11,296 bases of DNA, taken from assembly GCA_029856445.1 (NCBI GenBank), contig JAHQWY010000089.1:1-11296 (forward strand), read 5' to 3'. Below, piece by piece: positions 6,651-11,296 of the stretch. Origin of the DNA: Promethearchaeia archaeon. Its GTDB lineage: Archaea > Asgardarchaeota > Lokiarchaeia > Sigyniarchaeales > SOKP01. The notes below the pieces were generated by a model. That model was not told the origin of the DNA and did not search any database. It was given only the letters and a program-made list of their open reading frames with translations. The position numbers were made by a program, and so were the translations under genes. Positions within the stretch are counted from its first letter, which is position 1; each line of letters begins with the position of its first letter.

Positions 6651-6665
6651 ATTCTATCATAGAAT
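6651..6665. promoter_or_regulatory. Perfect 7-base palindrome in the divergent promoter region
   Basis: ATTCTAT-C-ATAGAAT has two perfect 7-base arms around one central base. It lies 33 bases upstream of the small basic gene and 67 upstream of the peptidase gene. That places it near the core promoter of the SerS operon, so it is a possible operator shared by both directions. Arms this short can arise by chance in AT-rich DNA. Confidence 0.3.
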
Positions 6666-6703
6666 GGAAATATTGCATTTCTCCCAATTATTATGCATAA
6701 AAA

Positions 6704-6711
6704 TTATATAA
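6704..6711 (+). promoter_or_regulatory. TATA box of the M1 peptidase gene
   Basis: TTATATAA is centred about 24 bases before the ATG at 6732. With the usual archaeal spacing, transcription would start at or next to the ATG. Together with the absence of a properly spaced Shine-Dalgarno site, this predicts a leaderless mRNA. Confidence 0.5.
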
Positions 6712-6731
6712 GAAATCATACTGAGTGATGT

Positions 6732-8702
6732 ATGAAATTCTCACAAAAAACCTTAGTTTACATATTTATTGGAATATTAAGTAGTACAACCATATCGGGA
6801 GTCTTATTCTCAATTAATGGAACTAAAACTATCAGTTTCCATAAAGAGAACGATTTGTTTACTTACCCCTTAATTTCAGATTATGAACAATATTCACAAG
6901 GTAATTTCTCTGGTGTTGAATTCTCATCTTATAATCTTTCGGTTTTTCTAGATGAAGATACTTCGACGGTAGCAGGAAATTTAACAGTAGATTTTTATAA
7001 TAATGATCCTGTAAATTTTAGCCAAATACCTTTCCATATTTTTGCTTCTGGTATGCGATTTTATGAGAGACCTGGATATATTGAAATTTTAAATGTAACC
7101 ACATTGGAGGATCCTAAAGAAGAATTGGCTTTCGATTTTTTTAATAGTTCCCAATTAATGCGGGTAAATCTAACCGATAATTTACAGCCGGGAAACCGAA
7201 CTTCATTTATAATTTCGTTCAATACAACCCTTCCTGATGGGGGTTTAGATCGAGCAAGCGATCATGGTACCGATATTGATTCCTCTCGTATTTTTAAGTT
7301 TGCTGCATGCTATCCATTACCATGTGTATATGATAATTTTGATGGTTGGAATATAGATCCTTATCTTTTAACTGGTGATCCTTTCTACTATGACATGGCA
7401 TATTATGATTTCATTATTAATGTACCTGAAGAAATGGTTGTTGCTGCAACAGGAGAATTAATAGAAAATATGACAGCTGGAGGAAGAACCATTTATCATT
7501 ACAATCCACATCTCCCAGTAAGAGAGGTGACCTTTTCAGCATCTCATTATTTTGAGGTAGAGTCATTCTTCATACCTGATGCTAACATTACTGTTTCCGC
7601 TTATTTTCTTAATCATTCAGATTGGCTGTGGAGTGGAAATGCTTTAGCTTACGCGGGAACTGTTGGTGATTTACTTTATAACACATTAGGTATATATCCC
7701 TACTCTACATTTAATATTGTTCAAGAATACACTAATTATGGAGGAATGGAATATCCTCTACAAGTATATGTCTCCACAGCAGCAGATATAGCTACATATC
7801 CTTATGGGTATCTTGAAACAGTAATTGCCCATGAAACAGCTCATCAATGGTTTTACAATCTGGTTGGCATTGATGAAGTTGACTGGGGCTTTTTAGATGA
7901 AGGTATTGTATGTTGGCTTACAGATTGGTATTTAGATCTTGAGCACCCAGAATGGGGCTATTTTACTCCTTATTATTGGGGATTATATGATGTCAGACAT
8001 TACTCACTAGATTATGGATTACCAAACAAGATTAATCAATCTATTCCTGAATGCTTTGTAAGCGGTACCGATTACTGGTATTTAGGGTATACAAAAACAA
8101 ATACTATTCTTGAAAAATTGCGACAAACAATCACCCATGCCAAATTTATTGAGGGACTTTCTTATTTCTTCAAAGAGCATTATTTTGAAATAGCAGATTT
8201 AACCGATTTTCAAAATGCAGTTGAAACAGTTGTAGGGTGCTCTCTTGATTGGTTCTTTTTTCCTTGGTTTGATAACCCTTATCTTCCAAAATATAACTTT
8301 ACTAGTATAATATATAATGCAGGAAGTAAGATAATCAATATTACAATTGAAGATGTCAATGAATATTTAAATCAATATAGTTATTCACAACAAGTTCCTA
8401 TAAATATTTACAACTCTGAATCAAGTTTAATACACTCTAGTAATGAATGGATTAATGGTACAACTTCCGTATTAATACAACTTGAAGAAACTCCGTATCG
8501 TGTAGTATTAGATTATGATGGTTTTATTCTCGTCCAATTTTCAAATTATAATTTGGATTACTTAGAAACAACGCATATAACTATTGTAAAGAAGCCAAAA
8601 CAACAGATTCCAGGTTATAGCATCATATATATTCTTCTTACTTTAGGAACAGTGGGATTAATAATAATAACTAAGAAATCAAACATTTCAAAGAATAAAT
8701 AA
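6732..8702 (+). CDS. Membrane-anchored extracellular M1-family metallopeptidase (656 aa)
   Basis: A zinc aminopeptidase-like protein (gluzincin, M1 family) on the outside of the cell. The N-terminus is a signal or anchor segment (Lys at 2 and 6, hydrophobic about 8-27). The zinc site is complete: HETAH at 367-371 followed after exactly 18 residues by E390 in the DEG motif. The exopeptidase motif GxMEN appears as GGMEY at 337-341, so its last residue differs. Y453 is a candidate for the transition-state Tyr. Residues about 40-250 match the beta-rich N-terminal domain. Near the C-terminus is one transmembrane helix (about 627-647) followed by a short basic tail. I count about 17 Asn-X-Ser/Thr sequons before this helix, pointing to a heavily N-glycosylated ectodomain. 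The likely role is peptide scavenging, or cleavage of surface proteins. The gene is monocistronic. Confidence 0.9.
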   Translation: MKFSQKTLVYIFIGILSSTTISGVLFSINGTKTISFHKENDLFTYPLISDYEQYSQGNFSGVEFSSYNLSVFLDEDTSTVAGNLTVDFYNNDPVNFSQIPFHIFASGMRFYERPGYIEILNVTTLEDPKEELAFDFFNSSQLMRVNLTDNLQPGNRTSFIISFNTTLPDGGLDRASDHGTDIDSSRIFKFAACYPLPCVYDNFDGWNIDPYLLTGDPFYYDMAYYDFIINVPEEMVVAATGELIENMTAGGRTIYHYNPHLPVREVTFSASHYFEVESFFIPDANITVSAYFLNHSDWLWSGNALAYAGTVGDLLYNTLGIYPYSTFNIVQEYTNYGGMEYPLQVYVSTAADIATYPYGYLETVIAHETAHQWFYNLVGIDEVDWGFLDEGIVCWLTDWYLDLEHPEWGYFTPYYWGLYDVRHYSLDYGLPNKINQSIPECFVSGTDYWYLGYTKTNTILEKLRQTITHAKFIEGLSYFFKEHYFEIADLTDFQNAVETVVGCSLDWFFFPWFDNPYLPKYNFTSIIYNAGSKIINITIEDVNEYLNQYSYSQQVPINIYNSESSLIHSSNEWINGTTSVLIQLEETPYRVVLDYDGFILVQFSNYNLDYLETTHITIVKKPKQQIPGYSIIYILLTLGTVGLIIITKKSNISKNK

Positions 8703-8710
8703 TCAAATCC

Positions 8711-8720
8711 TTTTTTTTTT
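8711..8720 (+). terminator. Oligo-T terminator after the M1 peptidase gene
   Basis: A run of ten T starts nine bases after the TAA stop, preceded by CC and with no clear hairpin. This is typical of archaeal intrinsic termination. It separates the peptidase transcript from hdrA. Confidence 0.65.
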
Positions 8721-8855
8721 ATTTTAAACTTTGTATTATTTTAATTGTAAAAATGCCTTAAACGAGTAATTTCAATTACGAAATATTGACTATAAAGATC
8801 TTATTCGACTAATTTATTTCCAAATTGCCCTTTTTAATTTGAATTCTTTTACTAA

Positions 8856-8917
8856 AATTGTAATTATGAAATCTAATCAGAAAAAATAAATTATTTCAAT
8901 AATTTCATAAAACAATT
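8856..8917 (+). repeat. Interrupted inverted repeat upstream of hdrA
   Basis: Six bases (AATTGT, 8856-8861) pair with 8912-8917. After an asymmetric AA / A internal loop, nine bases (TTATGAAAT, 8864-8872) pair with 8902-8910. The apical loop is 29 bases, AT-rich. This could be a leader RNA structure if transcription starts upstream of it, or an operator-like element if it starts later. A TATA-like sequence at 8920-8926 would place it outside the mRNA. Nearly all pairs are A-T, so stability is modest. Confidence 0.25.
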
Positions 8918-8973
8918 AGATATATTGCATTATTTCAAATTATCAAAAAAGATTAGGTGAACGTTTACAAAAA

Positions 8974-8978
8974 GGTGA
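8974..8978 (+). promoter_or_regulatory. Ribosome binding site deciding the TTG start of hdrA
   Basis: GGTGA ends five bases before the TTG at 8984, and an in-frame TAA (8981-8983) lies immediately before that TTG. No in-frame ATG occurs before the conserved CxC motif. Together these fix TTG as the start. Confidence 0.7.
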
Positions 8979-8983
8979 ATTAA

Positions 8984-10996
8984 TTGTCTGATAAACAGAC
9001 CAAGGATGAACTAAGAATCGGAGTTTATATATGTAGATGAGGGGTAAATATCGGAGCTGCTGTTGATTGCGATGCTGTAAGAGATTATGTAGAAAAGCAT
9101 GCCGCGAAAAATAATGTTGTTATAGCTCGTGTAAATGATTTTACATGTAGCGATCCTGGTCAAAATATAATTAGAAATGATATTCTCGACTTAGATCTAA
9201 ATCGTGTAGTTGTTGCTGCATGCACACCAAAAATACATGAACCAACTTATAGAGCGGTTTTAGCGGAAGCAGGATTAAGTCCTTATTATTTTCAAATGGT
9301 CAACCTTCGAGAACATTGTTCTTTTGTCCATGCTAAAGATAGGAAAGGTGCTACAGAAAAAGCAATAAGACTAGTACAGGCAGGTATAAATCGTGCTAAA
9401 GAATTAGAAACAATACCAAGAAAAGAAATTCCAGTAGAAAAAGCAGTTTTAGTTGTGGGTGCAGGAATTGCAGGAATGAATGCAGCATTAGATCTAGCCA
9501 ACCAAGGAATCCCAGTCTATTTAGTTGAAAAGGAAGCTACTATAGGAGGAAAGATGGCACAATTAGACAGAATATATCCCACTGATGATTGTGGAATATG
9601 AGTTCTAGCACCAATAATGGTAAATGCCTCAAAACATCCAAATATAAATTTATTTACCTATAGTGATGTTGTTGAGTTTAACGGAATTCCTGGAGATTAT
9701 AACGTTAAAATTAGGAAAAATGCTCGATATGTTGATGAAAAAAAATGTACAGGATGTGGATTATGTACAACCAAATGTCCTGTTAAAGTTCCTAGTGAAT
9801 TTGACAGAGGTATAGGTGAGAGAACCGCAATTTATATTCCCTTTCCACAGGCTGTACCTAAACTAGCTGTTATGGATAGAACTGTTTGTATTGACTGTAA
9901 GAATTGTGAAAGAACTTGTCCGGCAGAAGCAATTGATTTTGAACAAGAAACAGAATATATTGATGTGAAAGTAGGAGCAGCAATAATAGCTACAGGTTGG
10001 GATGAATATCCAATTTGGGAGTCGAATGAATATAATTATGGATTTTATCCCGATGTCATTACACAAATAGAGCTAGAAAGATTGTTAAGCCCTATAGGAC
10101 CTACAGGAGGACATGTTTATAGAGTTTCTAATGGAGAAACTCCCAAAAGAATTGTGATGATTCAATGTGTAGGTTCTAGGGATATAAATGCTAATCCATA
10201 TTGTTCCTTCGTTTGCTGTAATGTTGCACTTAAGAATGCTCAATTACTCAAGCAAGAATACCCAGATATGGATGTTATTATGTTTTATATCGATATTCGA
10301 ACAACAGATAAAGGAAACGAAGAATACTATAGGAAAATAAGAGAATCGGGTGTACGAATGATTAGGGGAAAAGTAGGTGAAATAATTGAAAATGCTAAAA
10401 CGAACAAGTTAAAGGTTCGAGCATACTCATCTTTAACAGGTGAAATTGTGAAAATTGATGCTGATTTAGTTGTTTTATCAACAGGAATGATACCTTCAAA
10501 AGGAACAGAAGAAATGATCGAGGTAATGGGATTAAGCAAAGGACCTGGTGGTTTCTTAACGGAAGTTCATGGATGTTTAAGCCCACAAGAAACTAAAGAT
10601 GTCGGGATTTATATTGCAGGATGTGCTGCTGGACCAAAAAACATTCCTTATTCGGTTTCTTCAGCATTAGCAGCCGCAAGTAAAGCCTCAACTCTTTTAT
10701 CTCATGACACTTATAATCAGGAATTAATAATTGCTGAAGTAGATGAGGATCTATGCATGGGTTGCCATAGATGTGAGAAATTATGTTCCTATGAAGCAAT
10801 AATAGTGAATGAAAATGAAATTGCTGAAGTTGATGATTTAAAATGCAAGGGATGCGGTGTGTGTATATCATCTTGTCCAGCAAGAGCTATAGACCTAAAA
10901 TATTATCGAGATAGCCAGTTTACTCAGGAAATTAAAGGGATTGGTTGTAGTGAAGCTGAAACAATAGAAACAATATCTGAAAGTATTGAAGAATAA
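8984..10996 (+). CDS. hdrA: Heterodisulfide reductase subunit A with two selenocysteine (UGA) codons (670 aa)
   Basis: HdrA is the FAD and iron-sulfur subunit that bifurcates electrons in heterodisulfide reductase/hydrogenase complexes, in the cytoplasm. Two in-frame TGA codons (9038-9040 and 9599-9601) split a naive ORF call, but frame and homology run through both. Domains in order: an N-terminal Fe-S domain with C17-R-U19-G, C55 (TCSDPGQ), C80 (AACTP) and C112 (REHCSFVH); an FAD/NAD-binding GAGIAG at 159-164; DDCGI-U206-VLAP; an inserted double ferredoxin with Cys 255/258/261/265 and 302/305/308/312; the HdrA-specific cluster C395, C407, C411, C412 (CVGSRD and PYCSFVCC); and a C-terminal double ferredoxin with Cys 591/594/597/601 and 621/624/627/631. 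Both Sec codons replace normally conserved cysteines (usual CHCG and CSxC motifs). Full family length. The start is TTG and the stop TAA. mvhD starts 21 bases later, in an apparent operon. The Sec reading is inferred from position; it is not a pseudogene. Confidence 0.93.
9038..9040 (+). other. In-frame UGA read as selenocysteine, HdrA residue 19
   Basis: Context is IGVYICR-U-GVNIGA. Other HdrA proteins have Cys here (CHCG.NI motif), a ligand-type residue in the N-terminal Fe-S domain. The frame continues without other stops. Confidence 0.85.
9599..9601 (+). other. In-frame UGA read as selenocysteine, HdrA residue 206
   Basis: Context is YPTDDCGI-U-VLAPIMV. The family normally has Cys at this place (DDCSxC followed by LAP), close to the flavin domain. 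Homology continues on both sides in the same frame. Confidence 0.85.
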
Positions 10997-11004
10997 ACAA
11001 TCTT

Positions 11005-11009
11005 GAGGT
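11005..11009 (+). promoter_or_regulatory. Ribosome binding site of mvhD/vhuD
   Basis: GAGGT ends eight bases before the ATG at 11018, in the 21-base hdrA-mvhD spacer. It supports translation from the same mRNA. Confidence 0.6.
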
Positions 11010-11017
11010 AAATAACA

Positions 11018-11296
11018 ATGTCTAAAACAAAAGATAATGAATCAAGAAAAATCATAGCTTTTGGCTGTGATAAGTGAGGTTACTCAGCAGCAGATTTAAC
11101 AGGCGTTACAAGAAGATCCTATTCTACAGATTTTCATCTCATTAGAGTAAGATGCACTGGACGAGTAGGAATTCATTTGATTATGGAAGCCTTCCTGAAT
11201 GGTGCTGATGGTGTAGCGATAATCTCTTGAAAGGAAGGAGAATGCGAATTCGGGAATGGTAATATGAATACTTATGAACATATAATAACACTCAAG
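11018..11296 (+). CDS. mvhD: MvhD/VhuD-type [2Fe-2S] subunit with two selenocysteine codons, 5' part (93 residues, runs off the window)
   Basis: MvhD/VhuD passes electrons between the [NiFe] hydrogenase (or formate dehydrogenase) and HdrA through a [2Fe-2S] cluster. The visible part matches the family closely: FGCDK-U20-GYSAADLTGV (family FxCNWCxYAGAD), then IRVRCTGRV with C46, EAFLNGADGV and IIS-U71-KEGEC76EF (family GCHPGDCHY). Two in-frame TGA codons (11075-11077 and 11228-11230) fall exactly where those motifs have Cys. The cluster region would thus hold C17, Sec20, C46, Sec71 and C76. The frame is open to the right edge; the family length is about 130-140 residues, so about a third is missing. 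The start is ATG with a GAGGT site. It is downstream of hdrA, an order known from Hdr-Mvh operons; hydrogenase or HdrBC genes may follow. Read as Sec, not as a decayed gene. Confidence 0.88.
11075..11077 (+). other. In-frame UGA read as selenocysteine, MvhD residue 20
   Basis: It follows C17-D-K and takes the place of the second Cys in the family's CxxC motif near the N-terminus. The conserved GADL-like sequence continues directly after it. Confidence 0.82.
11228..11230 (+). other. In-frame UGA read as selenocysteine, MvhD residue 71
   Basis: It replaces the first Cys of the family's GCHPGDCHY motif, and the second (C76) is kept. Frame and similarity continue to the window edge. Confidence 0.8.

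Noticed and set aside
8881..8945. Repeats of ATTATTTCAA in the hdrA upstream region as a CRISPR-like or iteron array.
   Set aside because: Only two imperfect AT-only copies with irregular spacing; expected by chance in such sequence.
9292..10883. Several minus-strand open frames within hdrA.
   Set aside because: They are antisense shadows of a gene with strong family similarity and have no start signals or recognisable products.
8984..10996. hdrA as a pseudogene or sequencing error because of internal stops.
   Set aside because: Both stops are UGA, both fall on conserved Cys positions, the frame never shifts, and the neighbouring mvhD shows the same pattern.
8984..11296. A reassigned genetic code with UGA as Trp or Gly.
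   Set aside because: The UGAs sit at Cys positions, Trp uses UGG throughout, and a gene at 3874 ends in UGA.

Overview
The window looks like a piece of an AT-rich archaeal chromosome, most likely from an Asgard archaeon close to Lokiarchaeia. This lineage call is inference. The support is a tailed, H4-like archaeal histone, a Ras/Arf-type small GTPase, an archaeal/eukaryotic-type seryl-tRNA synthetase, a TrmB-family regulator, CofC of coenzyme F420 synthesis, a surface M1 peptidase rich in N-glycosylation sequons, and heterodisulfide-reductase genes with in-frame UGA codons. Multi-selenocysteine HdrA and VhuD/MvhD proteins are what published work describes for Lokiarchaeota.

Layout. Positions 2-647 (+) hold the 3' end of an unrecognised gene and a small helical orphan. 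A monocistronic histone gene lies at 722-955 (-). It is followed by about 570 bases of AT-rich noncoding DNA containing the histone promoter and three TTCGAA motifs. Next on the + strand are a TrmB-like regulator (1522-2343), a small GTPase (2493-3050) and CofC (3138-3869). Facing them is a compact minus-strand operon of three genes, each gap 18 bases: a 61-residue basic protein (6433-6618), SerS (5125-6414) and a 410-residue coiled-coil protein (3874-5106). Divergent from that operon is a membrane-anchored M1 metallopeptidase (6732-8702), closed by an oligo-T terminator. The right end carries hdrA (8984-10996) and the 5' part of mvhD/vhuD (11018 to the edge).

The most notable content is the right end. 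A naive ORF call breaks hdrA into three pieces and mvhD into at least two, because each contains two in-frame UGA codons. All four UGAs fall where the family normally has a cysteine: HdrA residues 19 and 206, MvhD residues 20 and 71. The reading frame and homology continue across every one. UGA appears to end the coiled-coil gene normally, and Trp is coded by UGG throughout, so selenocysteine is a better explanation than a changed genetic code. Functionally, HdrA (FAD and several Fe-S clusters) and MvhD ([2Fe-2S] adaptor) form the electron-bifurcating and electron-transfer parts of a heterodisulfide reductase/[NiFe]-hydrogenase complex. CofC fits an organism that uses F420. SerS would also load serine on tRNA-Sec, the first step of selenocysteine synthesis. 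No convincing SECIS element is visible inside the window; it may lie downstream of mvhD.
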